DNA of 64,000 nucleotides from an uncultured Anaeroplasmataceae bacterium (GCA_944325035.1 CALUYM010000002.1:195329-259328), one strand, 5' to 3'. Counted from the first letter of the stretch, positions 8,706 to 18,648 are shown. The notes: generated from the letters alone by a model not told the origin. Translations and numbers: made by a program.

Positions 8706-9833
8706 GTGAAACGAATATTACATATTCCAAATTATTATTATCCACACATAGGTGGCATTGAACAAGTGTGTCAGGATATAGTAAAATCTTTAGATGGAAA
8801 ATATGAACAAAAAGTGATTTGCTTTAAGGATGAAAAAAAGACAGCATATGATAAAGTGGAAGATATTGAAGTTGTCAGAGTTGGTTGTATAGCCAAAGTT
8901 GCTTCACAGTCTATTGCACCTACGTATAATAAAGAGTTAAAAAAGATTATGAATGAATTTAAACCGGATATTGTCATATTTCATTATCCTAATCCATTTG
9001 TTGCGCATAGTCTTTTAAAATATCGAAATAAAAATTTTAAATTAATAATTTACTGGCATTTAGATATAATTAAGCAAAAAATTTTAGGAAAATTTTTCAA
9101 CAATCAAACTAAAAAGTTATTAAATTGGGCAACAAATATTGTAGCTACATCACCTAATTATATTGAAGGTAGTAAGTTTTTACAAATGTATAAGCATAAA
9201 ACAATTGTTATTCCTAATTGCGTAGATACTAAGAGATTGTTGATAGACGAAAAAATTGAAGAAAGAGCTAAACAAATTAAGGAAGAAAATAAAAATAATA
9301 TAATATGTTTAAATATTGGACGACATGTTTCATATAAGGGAATCGAGTATTTGATAGAAGCAAGTAAATTTTTACCTTCTAATTATCGAATCTATTTAGC
9401 TGGACAAGGTCCATTAACAGATTCTTTAAAAAATTTAGCTGCTAATGATGAAAAAATTAAATTTCTTGGGCGAATTTCAGACATAGAATTAAAAGCATAT
9501 TTATTAGCGTGTGATATTTATTGTTTCCCATCTATTACGAAAAATGAAGCTTTTGGGCTTGCATTAGCTGAAGCTATGTATTATGGAAAACCATCTGTTA
9601 CTTTCACTATTCCTGGTTCTGGTGTTAATTATGTTAATATAAATAATGAAACAGGATATGAAGTATCTAATCGTGATAGCAAAGCTTTTGCGAATGCTGT
9701 TTTATCATTAGGAGAAGATTCAAATTTACGTAAAGAATTAGGTAATAATGCTAAAAATCGAGTTTTAAAACTGTTTACTAGTGATGACTTTAAGTCAAAT
9801 ATTATTAAATTCATAGATGAGGTTTCTAAATGA
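8706..9833 (+). CDS. glycosyltransferase family 4
   Basis: A GT-B retaining glycosyltransferase of 375 aa. The N-terminal acceptor domain begins KRILHIPNYYYPHIGGIEQV, with the glycine-rich GGIEQ loop. The C-terminal nucleotide-sugar domain has CLNIGRHVSYKG and the EX7E pair in NEAFGLALAEAM. The start is GTG at 8706, with GAGGG at 8695-8699 inside the end of glf; only one base separates the two genes. Position right after glf makes a galactofuranosyl or hexosyl transferase plausible, but the donor sugar cannot be read from sequence. Confidence 0.9.
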   Translation: MKRILHIPNYYYPHIGGIEQVCQDIVKSLDGKYEQKVICFKDEKKTAYDKVEDIEVVRVGCIAKVASQSIAPTYNKELKKIMNEFKPDIVIFHYPNPFVAHSLLKYRNKNFKLIIYWHLDIIKQKILGKFFNNQTKKLLNWATNIVATSPNYIEGSKFLQMYKHKTIVIPNCVDTKRLLIDEKIEERAKQIKEENKNNIICLNIGRHVSYKGIEYLIEASKFLPSNYRIYLAGQGPLTDSLKNLAANDEKIKFLGRISDIELKAYLLACDIYCFPSITKNEAFGLALAEAMYYGKPSVTFTIPGSGVNYVNINNETGYEVSNRDSKAFANAVLSLGEDSNLRKELGNNAKNRVLKLFTSDDFKSNIIKFIDEVSK

Positions 9834-10942
9834 AACATATAGTTATATTTAATGATCATTGGTGCTCAGGTGGCGTTGAAGCATTATGGACCAATTTAAT
9901 CAGTTCAATGCCAGATAAAGAAGATTTTAAGTTTACGATTTTGGTTTCACAAAAAGAAACTGAGATATTTGATGATACCCTTAGACAAAATAGCGTTGAG
10001 ATTTTAACAGTATTATCTAAAGTGTATAAAAATCCAATATTAAGAACATTTAAAAATATGCAACTTTTTAAGTCAAAACTGAAAGCATTAATGCCAGATA
10101 TTTTACATATTAATTCATGTAATGCATCAGGATTAAAATATGCATATATAGCAAAAAAAATAGGGATAAAAACAGTTATTGTCCATTCTCATAACACAAA
10201 TATAGAACCAGGAAAATTTAATTTAAAAATAAAAGCTCATTTGTATTGGCAAAAGAAATATCTAAATTATCCAACACACTATTTTGCCTGCTCAACAGAG
10301 GCAGGAGAATTTATGTTTGGACAAGGAAAAAAAATGTATATTCTGAAAAATGGTGTTAATTTAGATAAATTTAGTTTTAATCAAAATTATCGTCAAGAGA
10401 TTAGACAAAAATATAATATCAAAGATGAAATCATTATTGGACATATAGGTAGATTTTGTAAACAAAAAAATCATATGTTTTTATTGGAGATTTTTAGAAA
10501 AATTCATGAAATTGATAATAATACTAAATTGATGTGTTTAGGTGAAGGTGATCTTAAAAATGAATTTTTTAGCAAGGTAAAAGGATATGGTTTAGAAAAT
10601 TATGTAATTGATGCTGGTGTGACTAAAGAAGCATATAAGTATTATCAGGCTTTTGATGCATTTATTTTACCAAGTCTACATGAAGGATTGCCAGTTGTGG
10701 CGGTAGAAGCTCAAAGCGCAGGACTTCCTGTTTTTATGGCTGATACAATTACTAAAGAAAGTAAAATTTTAGATAGTACTTCGTTTTTTTCTCTCAATGA
10801 TAATGTAGACGAAATTGCAAATCGAATTATTAAATGTTACAATTTATTTAATCGTAAGAGTGTATATAATTTAATTATAGAACAGGGATTTGATATTAAA
10901 ACTGAAGCGGAAAAATTAAAAAAATTCTATTCAGAAAATTAA
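9830..10942 (+). CDS. glycosyltransferase family 4 (EpsF/CapM-like)
   Basis: A second GT4 enzyme, 370 aa. It has the N-terminal HWCSGGVEALW loop, VHSHNTN in the middle, IIGHIGRFCKQKNH at the start of the donor domain and the EX7E motif in HEGLPVVAVEAQ. Its ATG overlaps the TGA of the preceding gene (ATGA at 9830-9833), a classic sign of translational coupling and also proof that TGA is a stop here. It probably adds the next sugar of the same repeat unit; the specificity is unknown. Confidence 0.9.
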   Translation: MKHIVIFNDHWCSGGVEALWTNLISSMPDKEDFKFTILVSQKETEIFDDTLRQNSVEILTVLSKVYKNPILRTFKNMQLFKSKLKALMPDILHINSCNASGLKYAYIAKKIGIKTVIVHSHNTNIEPGKFNLKIKAHLYWQKKYLNYPTHYFACSTEAGEFMFGQGKKMYILKNGVNLDKFSFNQNYRQEIRQKYNIKDEIIIGHIGRFCKQKNHMFLLEIFRKIHEIDNNTKLMCLGEGDLKNEFFSKVKGYGLENYVIDAGVTKEAYKYYQAFDAFILPSLHEGLPVVAVEAQSAGLPVFMADTITKESKILDSTSFFSLNDNVDEIANRIIKCYNLFNRKSVYNLIIEQGFDIKTEAEKLKKFYSEN

Positions 10943-10955
10943 GGAAGTGAAGGAA

Positions 10956-12050
10956 ATGATTTGGTATGTTGGTTCAACTATATTAGCAGTTATTTTAATT
11001 GCAATAGCTAGTTTTTTTAATCAAAAAAAGAATAATAATCCAAATGAAATCACGAAATTTAAAACATTATTTATTGTATTCTTCATTTTATCACTTCTAC
11101 CACAAACGTTAGTTTCTGGGCTTCGGTATGGTATTGGTACAGATTATTTCTATACATACTACCCTAATTTTATTAATATTTTTATCGATGACTATACATA
11201 TTCAGAAAAACCCTTCGTCTGGTTAAATATGTTTTTAAGACTTATGACAGATAATCCTGTTTGGTTGTTTTTGTTAATGGCATTACTTTTTACTTTGTTT
11301 ACGGAATTAACAATTATAAAAATTTCAGATAATTGGATTGTATCAACTTTTTTAGTATTTGGATGTAGTTTTTTCTTTGTCTCACTGAATCAATCAAGAC
11401 AAATGGTTGGAATGGCTATTGCAATGTATGGGATGACTTTTATTCTAGATAAAAAATTCTTGAAATTTCTTATCTTTATTCTTTTAGCGTCATGCTTTCA
11501 CTTATCATGTCTTATATATTTACCATTTTATTTTATAATAAGAAATAACTTCATAAAAAAATATTGGCTATTTTTTGCCATCCCAATCCTGGTTTTCACA
11601 CCACTTATTAAAGAAGCAATTTATTATCTAGTAAGTTTGACCAAGTACAGTTATTATTTGGAAGATCCAGCTTATAATACAGGACAATATATGCATGCCT
11701 ATTTTGTTTCTACTCTAGTTGTTGAAATTGTAGGTCTAATATATTATAATAGACTGCGAAAGGTAAATCCTACTAAAACTGTAATGCTGTTGATGTTTAA
11801 TTCAATTGCTTTGTTCTTTGCTTTTTTATGCTATTTTTTAACTATCCCTGAATTATTTACGAGATTACTCTTAATGTTTTCTTGGGTACAAATTTTTATA
11901 ATCCCAATGCTTTTTAAGATTGAAAAATTTAAAATAGCATTAATATTAAACATATTGCTTATTGCTTTTGTAACAGAGTGTAGTTTAGGTATTATTTATA
12001 TTCAGTTACATCATGGAATTTTACCATACCAATCTATATTTTATAAATAA
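10956..12050 (+). CDS. EpsG-family polysaccharide polymerase
   Basis: A polytopic membrane protein with about ten hydrophobic segments and the EpsG signature SGLRYGIGTDYFYTYYP near the N-terminus and LNQSRQMVGMAIAMYG in the middle. EpsG proteins stand in for Wzy polymerases in Firmicute exopolysaccharide clusters. ATG 10956 is preferred because AAGGAAG lies eight bases upstream; GTG 10947 is itself part of that purine-rich region. A paralogue is at 22615-23697 and shares the SG-RYG-GTDYF core. It is the fourth gene of the glf operon. Confidence 0.85.
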   Translation: MIWYVGSTILAVILIAIASFFNQKKNNNPNEITKFKTLFIVFFILSLLPQTLVSGLRYGIGTDYFYTYYPNFINIFIDDYTYSEKPFVWLNMFLRLMTDNPVWLFLLMALLFTLFTELTIIKISDNWIVSTFLVFGCSFFFVSLNQSRQMVGMAIAMYGMTFILDKKFLKFLIFILLASCFHLSCLIYLPFYFIIRNNFIKKYWLFFAIPILVFTPLIKEAIYYLVSLTKYSYYLEDPAYNTGQYMHAYFVSTLVVEIVGLIYYNRLRKVNPTKTVMLLMFNSIALFFAFLCYFLTIPELFTRLLLMFSWVQIFIIPMLFKIEKFKIALILNILLIAFVTECSLGIIYIQLHHGILPYQSIFYK

Positions 12051-12061
12051 ATGAGGTTCAT

Positions 12062-12835
12062 ATGAGAAAATTAAAACTTTATGTTATGACACATAAAATG
12101 ATTGAAGATAAACGTATACCAAATGATAGAACTTTGATGCTAGTTGGTAGTTATAATAAAGAAAATTTAGAAGGTTATATTCGTGATGATAGTTTCGACA
12201 ATATTTCTATAAAAAATAGCAGTTTTTGCGAATTGACAGGATTATATTGGATGTGGAAAAACGACAAAAGTCAATACGTAGGATTAGAACATTATCGTCG
12301 TTTATTTTCCGATGGTCATTTAAACTGGCCAAAATATAAAATTATTTCTTTAACAAAGGTTGAAGAGATACTGCAAAAATACGATATAATTGTTGCGAGT
12401 AAACATCAATGGCCAAAATATAAAAATTTATATGAACAGTATAAAAATGAGCACATTGAATCTGATTTACAAAAACTAGAAACTATAATTTTTAACGATT
12501 ATCCGGATTATATCGATTCGTGGAATCAATATATATACAACAATAATTCTTCATATAATTACAATATGTTTGTTACAAGTAAAAAAATAATTGATGAATA
12601 TTGTGAATTTTTGTTCTCAGTCTTATTTAAATTAGAACCTTTAATTGATTTACAGGATGGTAGAGATAATTATCAAAGACGTGTTTTTGGATTTTTATCT
12701 GAACGACTTTTCAATGTTTGGCTTAATACAAAAAAAGACCTAAAGATAAAAGAGCTAAAACTAGCTTCTTTAGGGGATAGTACAAACAAAGATTTAATTA
12801 GAAGAATTTATAGAAAATTAAAATGGCGTAAATAG
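12062..12835 (+). CDS. DUF4422 glycosyltransferase-like protein
   Basis: 257 aa, matching the DUF4422 family of capsular and lipopolysaccharide loci. Visible landmarks are the N-terminal KLYVMTHK, the CELTGLYWMWKN segment and YVGLEHYRRLF, plus a tyrosine/asparagine-rich middle with SSYNYNMFV. The family is believed to be glycosyltransferases (GT-A-like), but the donor is not known. It starts 11 bases after epsG, with GAGG just upstream, and belongs to the same operon. Confidence 0.85.
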   Translation: MRKLKLYVMTHKMIEDKRIPNDRTLMLVGSYNKENLEGYIRDDSFDNISIKNSSFCELTGLYWMWKNDKSQYVGLEHYRRLFSDGHLNWPKYKIISLTKVEEILQKYDIIVASKHQWPKYKNLYEQYKNEHIESDLQKLETIIFNDYPDYIDSWNQYIYNNNSSYNYNMFVTSKKIIDEYCEFLFSVLFKLEPLIDLQDGRDNYQRRVFGFLSERLFNVWLNTKKDLKIKELKLASLGDSTNKDLIRRIYRKLKWRK

Positions 12836-12870
12836 TGTGCTAAATTGAAAATCATTGGAGTTGGTTTATT

Positions 12871-13539
12871 ATGCGTAAGTCTGTAGTTGAATCCCTATCG
12901 ATGGACTACAATATATCCTTATATAAGAAAAAAGTTGTATTTTCTTTTTTTAAACGTATTTTTGATATTGTTTCATCATTACTTTCTATAATTATTTTTT
13001 CCCCATTATTTTTAATAATTGCTATACTTGTTAAATGCTCATCAAAAGGCCCAGTTTTTTATAAACATGCTAGAGTTGGTCTAAATGGTAAAAAGTTTAA
13101 CGTTTGGAAATTTAGAAGTATGAAAGTTGATAATCGTCCTTTAGAAGAGATTCTTACAAAGGAACAATTAGAAGAATATAAGCGCGATTTTAAAATAACT
13201 GATGATCCACGAGTTACAAAAATTGGTAAAATTTTAAGAAAAACATCACTTGATGAATTGCCTCAGTTATTTAATATTTTATTAGGACAAATGTCTGTTG
13301 TAGGGTGGAGACCCATTTTAGATGAAGAATTACAAAAATATGGTGAGAATAAAGAACTTCTTACTAAAATAAAACCTGGATTAACAGGATACTGGGCTAG
13401 TCATGGAAGAAGTGACATAGAATATGAAGATAGAATAAAAATGGAATTATATTATGTTGTAAAACGTTCTATGTGGCTAGATATTCGTATAATATTCCAT
13501 ACTTTTTTTGGAGTATTTATGAATAAAGGCGCTAAGTAG
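12871..13539 (+). CDS. initiating sugar-phosphate transferase (WcaJ/EpsL-like)
   Basis: A 222-aa polyprenyl-phosphate hexose-1-phosphate transferase of the short monotopic type. One hydrophobic segment (about 30-50) follows the FFKRIFDIVSS entry motif. The catalytic domain has KGPVFYKHARVG, VWKFRSMKVD, DDPRVTKIGKILRKTSLDE and PGLTGYWASHGRSDI. It starts the repeat unit by moving a sugar phosphate to undecaprenyl phosphate at the inner face. A paralogue is at 23846-24517. In that copy the motif is VGPRPA, here VGWRPI. It is the last gene of the glf operon; the terminator follows about 160 bp later. Confidence 0.93.
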   Translation: MRKSVVESLSMDYNISLYKKKVVFSFFKRIFDIVSSLLSIIIFSPLFLIIAILVKCSSKGPVFYKHARVGLNGKKFNVWKFRSMKVDNRPLEEILTKEQLEEYKRDFKITDDPRVTKIGKILRKTSLDELPQLFNILLGQMSVVGWRPILDEELQKYGENKELLTKIKPGLTGYWASHGRSDIEYEDRIKMELYYVVKRSMWLDIRIIFHTFFGVFMNKGAK

Positions 13540-13929
13540 TAAAATAAATACATAAGAACTAAATCATGATGTTAAGGTATAACACATTATTGAAATTGTC
13601 TGAAGTCTTTTTAGTTTACTATTATTAGCTAATAGTATATAAATTTAATGTAATTAACACATAATTGTGAAAAAAAAACTAAGTTTTAATTAGTAAAAAC
13701 CTGATTTAAGATTAAACATATTTAGTCTAATCTTAAATTAGGTTTTTTAGTATTATAAATAGATATGTTTAGATTTATTCGAATTAATTAAAGATTTAAA
13801 TTAATAAATTAGTTTAAAATGATTAATAGAAAAAAGCCTAGCTAAGAGACTTAATTTAATCAAAAATAATGATGTGATAAGAAATATTCTTTTTTATATT
13901 TGATTTTTTCATGGACATTTAATTATTTG
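13540..13929. other. 390-bp intergenic region with two hairpins
   Basis: No gene is visible. An 8-bp hairpin (13617-13624 with 13630-13637) has no T run. The strong hairpin at 13698-13744 is listed separately. The rest is AT-rich filler before the convergent lipoprotein gene. Confidence 0.6.
13698..13748 (+). terminator. terminator of the glf operon
   Basis: A 17-bp stem (13698-13714 with 13728-13744, one G-U) is followed by T's. A-rich sequence on the other side means it could also stop transcription from the convergent minus-strand gene. Confidence 0.8.
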
Positions 13930-14754
13930 TTATGCAAAATATCGTTTGATTTCAACATCGCCAAATGGCGAATTAATTTTAATCTTACTTTCTCCATTTA
14001 AATAAAAATATTTAGAATTATAATTAATTGTTTCAAAATCAAAACTAAAAGATCTACATTCAAGCGACATTTCAAAACCAACATTGCCGTTTAACCAAAT
14101 TTTTTCATTTCCTTTATCATTATTCATTTCTAAATTTTCAAATTCGTTTTTATCAAAAATAATAAAACAATTATAAGAATTTATTGCTATATTAGTAAAA
14201 ATATTTCCCTCAATAGTAATGTTTTTAGCTGGAATTTCTAAGTTAGCATCATTGATTTCTGAATTTTTAATTTCGATTGAATCTGATATACCAGAAATAT
14301 AAAAGCTTTGAAAATGTGATTCATTAATTTTTGAGGTGATTGTTTCCGATTTTATTGAAACATTATTTATTTTTTGTTTATCAATAGATACAAATAAAGA
14401 TGTTCCAGTAATAATTAAATCTTTAAGATTCTTAGAAAAATCATAGTAGATTATAAGGTCACTTGAATTAATTAAATTTTTGGAATTTTTTGAGGAAATT
14501 TTTAAATTAGAGTCTATAATATTATAGTCTAAATTGACTTCGTTGACATTGAAGTAAGTAGATGATTCTACAATTTTTGTTTCATTTGGAGAATGAATAA
14601 ATGATATATTACCATATTCCCATTCGATAATTATGGAGTCAAAGTTTTCATCTATGGCATAAGTTTTTGATGAATTACTTGTATTTTCGTGCTTAATACA
14701 GCTTATTAATAAAAATGAAAACAAAGTTATAACGAAAAAAAATACTTTTTTCAT
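13930..14754 (-). CDS. lipoprotein with predicted beta-repeat (DUF4097-like) body
   Basis: 274 aa. ATG at 14754 is chosen because AGGAGG lies six bases upstream on the minus strand and a lipoprotein signal peptide starts there (KKVFFFVITLFSFLLISC, lipobox cysteine 18). The body is a string of short isoleucine/asparagine-rich strands, as in the DUF4097 'adhesin head' family; that family link is tentative. A paralogue at 19686-20516 has the same layout and a nearly identical end, sharing FSFDFETINY and the final EIKRYFA. It is divergent from the ApbE-like lipoprotein at 14851 and lies inside the polysaccharide region, so an exported, membrane-anchored role at the cell surface is likely. Confidence 0.7.
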   Translation of the reverse strand: MKKVFFFVITLFSFLLISCIKHENTSNSSKTYAIDENFDSIIIEWEYGNISFIHSPNETKIVESSTYFNVNEVNLDYNIIDSNLKISSKNSKNLINSSDLIIYYDFSKNLKDLIITGTSLFVSIDKQKINNVSIKSETITSKINESHFQSFYISGISDSIEIKNSEINDANLEIPAKNITIEGNIFTNIAINSYNCFIIFDKNEFENLEMNNDKGNEKIWLNGNVGFEMSLECRSFSFDFETINYNSKYFYLNGESKIKINSPFGDVEIKRYFA

Positions 14755-14850
14755 AAAAACCTCCTGAAAATCTACAAATTCTTTCATATTTATTATATAA
14801 TTAAATTATATAATTTACAATATAATTTAATTATAGAGGAGTTGATAAAA

Positions 14851-15822
14851 ATGAAGAAAATGTTAGTCTCATTTTTACTGTTGATTTGTATTATAGTAAT
14901 GACATCATGTAATCATGAATTAATTAAAGAAAATCAAAGTGTTTCTAAAACCTATCAAATCGGAGATGAGTATGTTGATATTGTCTTATATGATGCTAAT
15001 GCGGATATATTAGAAGAGATAAGAGAAGTATATGACTACTATTATAAGCTATTCGATAGACATCATTCGTACGATAACATTGTAAATGTCCATGATATTA
15101 ATAATAAAAAAAGTATCATAGTAAATGATGAATTAGCTAATATTATAAAATATGCTCAAAGTATTGAAAATGAGTTGAATGGTCATTTTAATATTTTGGC
15201 GGGAGAATTACAAAATTTATGGGATAAAGCCTGTGAAGAGAAAAAAAGACCAGCTGATGAGGCAATTGCAGAGGCCATGTCTAATATGAATAAATCTAAT
15301 TTAAAAATTGAGGGAAATAATGTTTCTATAGTAGGGAATGCTCTTTTAGATTTAAGTAAAATATCACGTGGTTATGCGAATAACAAAGTTTGCGAATTAT
15401 TAGAAAAAAATAAAATTGATAAATATATTATAAATTATTATAGTAGAAATATAACAATTGGTGAAGCATTGAGCAAAGATGAATATAAACTTAGTTTATA
15501 TGGTGTAGCAAATGGCTATTATAGAATTAATAACAATAGTATATCAACAATTGGCAATGATATAAATTATTTTGATGCTGATGGAAGGAAATACACTAAT
15601 GTTATTGATTGTTTGACTGGGTATCCTTTAGATATATATGATAAGGTATTTGTTTTAGGCAATGATATGGTCATAAATGATATATTATGTTATATTTCAT
15701 ATAATTTAGATTTAGAAGTTATAAAAGAATTAGAGTCAAAATTTGATATAAGTCTATTGATATATAACGATTTAAATTTAGTGTATCAAGGTAGTACTTT
15801 TGAAAAACTATTTATTGATTAA
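14851..15822 (+). CDS. degenerate ApbE-like lipoprotein
   Basis: 323 aa beginning KKMLVSFLLLICIIVMTSC, a lipoprotein signal with lipobox cysteine. The body follows the FAD:protein FMN transferase (ApbE) plan: EVYDYYYKLFDRHHSYDN, DLSKISRGYANNKV where ApbE has DLGGIAKGYA, NNSISTIGND where it has STSG, and TNVIDCLTGYPLD where it has H-DP-TG-P. The histidine and the glycine pair of the active site are therefore replaced, while the downstream aspartate region (NDMVINDIL) is kept. It may bind flavin or another ligand without FMN transferase activity. AGAGGAG at 14835-14841 sets the ATG at 14851. The start region is shared with the divergent lipoprotein. Confidence 0.75.
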   Translation: MKKMLVSFLLLICIIVMTSCNHELIKENQSVSKTYQIGDEYVDIVLYDANADILEEIREVYDYYYKLFDRHHSYDNIVNVHDINNKKSIIVNDELANIIKYAQSIENELNGHFNILAGELQNLWDKACEEKKRPADEAIAEAMSNMNKSNLKIEGNNVSIVGNALLDLSKISRGYANNKVCELLEKNKIDKYIINYYSRNITIGEALSKDEYKLSLYGVANGYYRINNNSISTIGNDINYFDADGRKYTNVIDCLTGYPLDIYDKVFVLGNDMVINDILCYISYNLDLEVIKELESKFDISLLIYNDLNLVYQGSTFEKLFID

Positions 15823-16014
15823 TAGAAATTCTTTTTTTAAAGTTAAAATAAATCAACCATTATAAATTATATTGTAGTATTACATTTATAAGTAAAATCA
15901 CAAATTAGTACCTGAAAGTCATGGATAATTATTTAATAAAAAACGTTGTTAAATTCAAAGAAAGGAAATAATCAATTCTGGTATTGAATATCATAAAATT
16001 GATTGTATATTAAT

Positions 16015-17082
16015 ATGTTAACATTTTTAATAATGGCTGGAGGTTCTGGAGAACGTTTTTGGCCACTATCTACCAAGGAAAAACCTAAACAATTACTAAA
16101 TATTTTCTCTAATAAATCACTTATTAGATTAACTGTTGATAGAATATTACCGTTAGTAGAGAAAAAACAAATTTTCATCGCTACTAATGAAATTCAAATT
16201 GATGCGGTAAAAAAAGAATTGCCGGAATTATTAAATGATAACTTTATTATAGAACCAGCATTTCGTGATACAGCATCTGCAATCGCATATGGTTCTATGA
16301 TAATCTCTAAATACTATGATAATCCAACTATTGTAGTTTTAGCTTCAGACCATTTAATAGCAGATGAAAATAATTTCAGAAATATTATTTCAAAGGCAAG
16401 TGAGTCAATTGAAGATAAAATTTTGACAATAGGATTAAAACCATTATATCCAGAAACAGGTTATGGATATATAGAGGCTGATAATTTAGAGTTAGAACAA
16501 ATAACCAAAGTTATAAGTTTCAAAGAAAAACCTGATATTTTGACGGCTAATGAATATTTAAAAAATGGAAATTTTTTATGGAATAGTGGAATGTTTATCT
16601 TTAAGTATAAAACATTAATGGATTCATTTGCCAAATATTCTAAGCCACATTATGATATAAATTTAAAATTAAATCAAATTATTAAAAGTAATGAAGGAGT
16701 AACAACTTCTCGTAAAGCTAAAGAGCTGTTCTTGCAATATCCTAAAATTTCCATTGATTTTGCTATTATGGAAAAGGCTGATAATATTTATGTAATTCCA
16801 GCAAATTTTGGATGGAATGATGTTGGTTCATTTATAGCATTTGAAGATTTGTTTGAGGCAGATAAAGAAAAAAATATTATTAAAAATACTAAAGCAATTA
16901 TAGTAGATTCTTATAATAATATTATTGTTTCAGATGATTATCATCAAAGAGTTTCATTATTAGGCATAAAAAATAAAGTCGTAATAGTGACTAAAGATAA
17001 TATTCTAATATGTGAAAAGGATAAAGTTCAAGAAATAAAAAAAATAATTAAAAAACTTGAACAAGGCGATTATAATGGATAA
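16015..17082 (+). CDS. manC: mannose-1-phosphate guanylyltransferase
   Basis: Makes GDP-mannose from mannose-1-phosphate and GTP. The pyrophosphorylase motif FLIMAGGSGERFWPLS is followed by KPKQLL, then FRDTASAIAYG, LASDHLI, ETGYGYIEA, FKEKPD, WNSGMF and NFGWNDVGS. Length 355 aa fits the short form without a C-terminal isomerase; isomerase activity is supplied by the fusion at 20668. ATG 16015 is the only reasonable start after an in-frame stop at 16000, yet it lacks a nearby SD: an SD-like AAAGAAAGG sits about 50 bases upstream at 15958-15966. The gene overlaps the flippase gene by 8 bases. No phosphomannomutase is in the window. Confidence 0.95.
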   Translation: MLTFLIMAGGSGERFWPLSTKEKPKQLLNIFSNKSLIRLTVDRILPLVEKKQIFIATNEIQIDAVKKELPELLNDNFIIEPAFRDTASAIAYGSMIISKYYDNPTIVVLASDHLIADENNFRNIISKASESIEDKILTIGLKPLYPETGYGYIEADNLELEQITKVISFKEKPDILTANEYLKNGNFLWNSGMFIFKYKTLMDSFAKYSKPHYDINLKLNQIIKSNEGVTTSRKAKELFLQYPKISIDFAIMEKADNIYVIPANFGWNDVGSFIAFEDLFEADKEKNIIKNTKAIIVDSYNNIIVSDDYHQRVSLLGIKNKVVIVTKDNILICEKDKVQEIKKIIKKLEQGDYNG

Positions 17083-18523
17083 AAGCATTAAAAAGAATGC
17101 GATATTTAATTTAATATATCAGTTAATTGCCTTATTATTACCACTCATTACTACACCATATATTTCGCGAACTTTATGTATAGAAAATGTAGGTATTCAA
17201 AGTTATACGTTATCGATTGTTTCTTACTTCACGTTATTCGCTGCTTTTGGTATAAATGACTATGGTCAACGTGAAATTGCAAGAAACCGTAATAATAAAG
17301 AAAAAATTAGTCAGATATTTTGGGAGCTTGTTTCTAATAGGTTACTAACAACTTTCATTGTTGCTATTGTATATATTATTTTAGCATTAACAAGTTTTGA
17401 ATCAGGATATCGTTTGTATTATCTTATCATGATTATGAATATATTGACTATTGCTTTTGATATTACTTGGTTTTTTCAAGGCTTAGAAAATTTTAAGACA
17501 TTAGCAATTAGAAATAGTTTAGTAAAAATTATTCTAGCAGCTTTAGTTTTTATTTTTGTCAAAGAAGAAAATGATTTATGGATTTATATTCTTATCAATT
17601 CTGCATCATTGTTAATATCTTCACTCAGTGTTTGGCTTGTAATTTTTAAATATTTAGTTAGAGTAAAAATTAAATTTAAAAACGTACTATACCATTTTAA
17701 AGGAGCATTAGTTTACTTTATTCCTACAGTTGCAATCCAAATATATACTATTTTAGATAAGTCTATGATACAATGGATTACTGGTTCAAATGCAGAAAAT
17801 GGAGCGTATGATCAAGCTGAAAAACTTGCTAAAGTTTCTTTAACAATAATTCAGATTCTAAATAATATTATGCGTTCTAGGTTATCATATCTATTTGAAG
17901 TTAAAGACTTTAAAAAAGCTGAGGAAATGTGTGATGTATCAATTTCGTTTTTATCTTTTTTGATGTATCCAATGACCTGTGGAGTCATTTTAATTTCCTC
18001 AGATTTAATTCCCCTATATTTGGGGGCTGGATATGAAAAAAGTATTATCCTCTTACAAATATTTTCCTTTTTGATAATTTTTATAGGTATATCAGGTTTA
18101 ATTGGATCACACTATTTAACTCCTGTTGGAAAACAAGCACGTTCTAATATTGCTTTAATAGTTGGAGCTATAGTAAATTTTTGCTTAAATCTAGTTCTAA
18201 TCCCAAGGCTAAATTCAGTAGGAGCTGCAATTGCTTCTACTATTGCTGAGGCTATAATCGCAATTCTTTATATCTGTTTTGCCAAAGAATTCATTAAACC
18301 CAAAAAGTTTTTGATATTAGGATTGAAAAATATAATAGCTGCAGTTGCAATGTTTGTAATTGTCACTCTTATATTTAAATCGATAAATTTAAACTTATTT
18401 CTAGCCCTATGTATCAAAGTAATATTAGGAGTGTCAATTTATTTTATTGTATTATTAATCTTAAAAGATAAATATTTATTAAGTATAATCAACAGAATAA
18501 GAGAAAAAGTTTTAAAAAAATAG
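17075..18523 (+). CDS. Wzx-type oligosaccharide flippase
   Basis: A 482-aa MOP-superfamily membrane protein with about twelve to fourteen helices. The N-terminal run KNAIFNLIYQLIALLLPLIT followed by TPYISRTL is typical of RfbX/Wzx, as are INDYGQREIARNR and ITWFFQGLENF. It moves undecaprenyl-linked repeat units across the membrane. ATG 17075 overlaps the end of manC by eight bases and has AAGGCG just upstream. It is the only clear flippase of the region and may therefore serve both putative repeat units. Confidence 0.92.
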   Translation: MDKSIKKNAIFNLIYQLIALLLPLITTPYISRTLCIENVGIQSYTLSIVSYFTLFAAFGINDYGQREIARNRNNKEKISQIFWELVSNRLLTTFIVAIVYIILALTSFESGYRLYYLIMIMNILTIAFDITWFFQGLENFKTLAIRNSLVKIILAALVFIFVKEENDLWIYILINSASLLISSLSVWLVIFKYLVRVKIKFKNVLYHFKGALVYFIPTVAIQIYTILDKSMIQWITGSNAENGAYDQAEKLAKVSLTIIQILNNIMRSRLSYLFEVKDFKKAEEMCDVSISFLSFLMYPMTCGVILISSDLIPLYLGAGYEKSIILLQIFSFLIIFIGISGLIGSHYLTPVGKQARSNIALIVGAIVNFCLNLVLIPRLNSVGAAIASTIAEAIIAILYICFAKEFIKPKKFLILGLKNIIAAVAMFVIVTLIFKSINLNLFLALCIKVILGVSIYFIVLLILKDKYLLSIINRIREKVLKK

Positions 18524-18541
18524 AATCTAATTCCAACAAAA

Positions 18542-18579
18542 AAATGAGTAGCTTACAGTTATAAAGTTACTCATTTTTT
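18542..18579. terminator. bidirectional terminator between flippase and GT2 genes
   Basis: 13-bp stem (18542-18554 with 18564-18576, one G-U) flanked by an A run on the left and a T run on the right, so it can stop transcription in both directions between these convergent genes. Confidence 0.85.
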
Positions 18580-18648
18580 GTTAAATTAAAAAGATTTAGA
18601 TATTAAAACGAACTGGAAAAATATTAACTAATTTTATTATATATAATA

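Noticed and set aside
9826..9836. Possible Mollicute-type code with TGA as tryptophan
   Set aside because: TGA ends genes in ATGA overlaps (9833, 59209) and conserved tryptophans are encoded by TGG.
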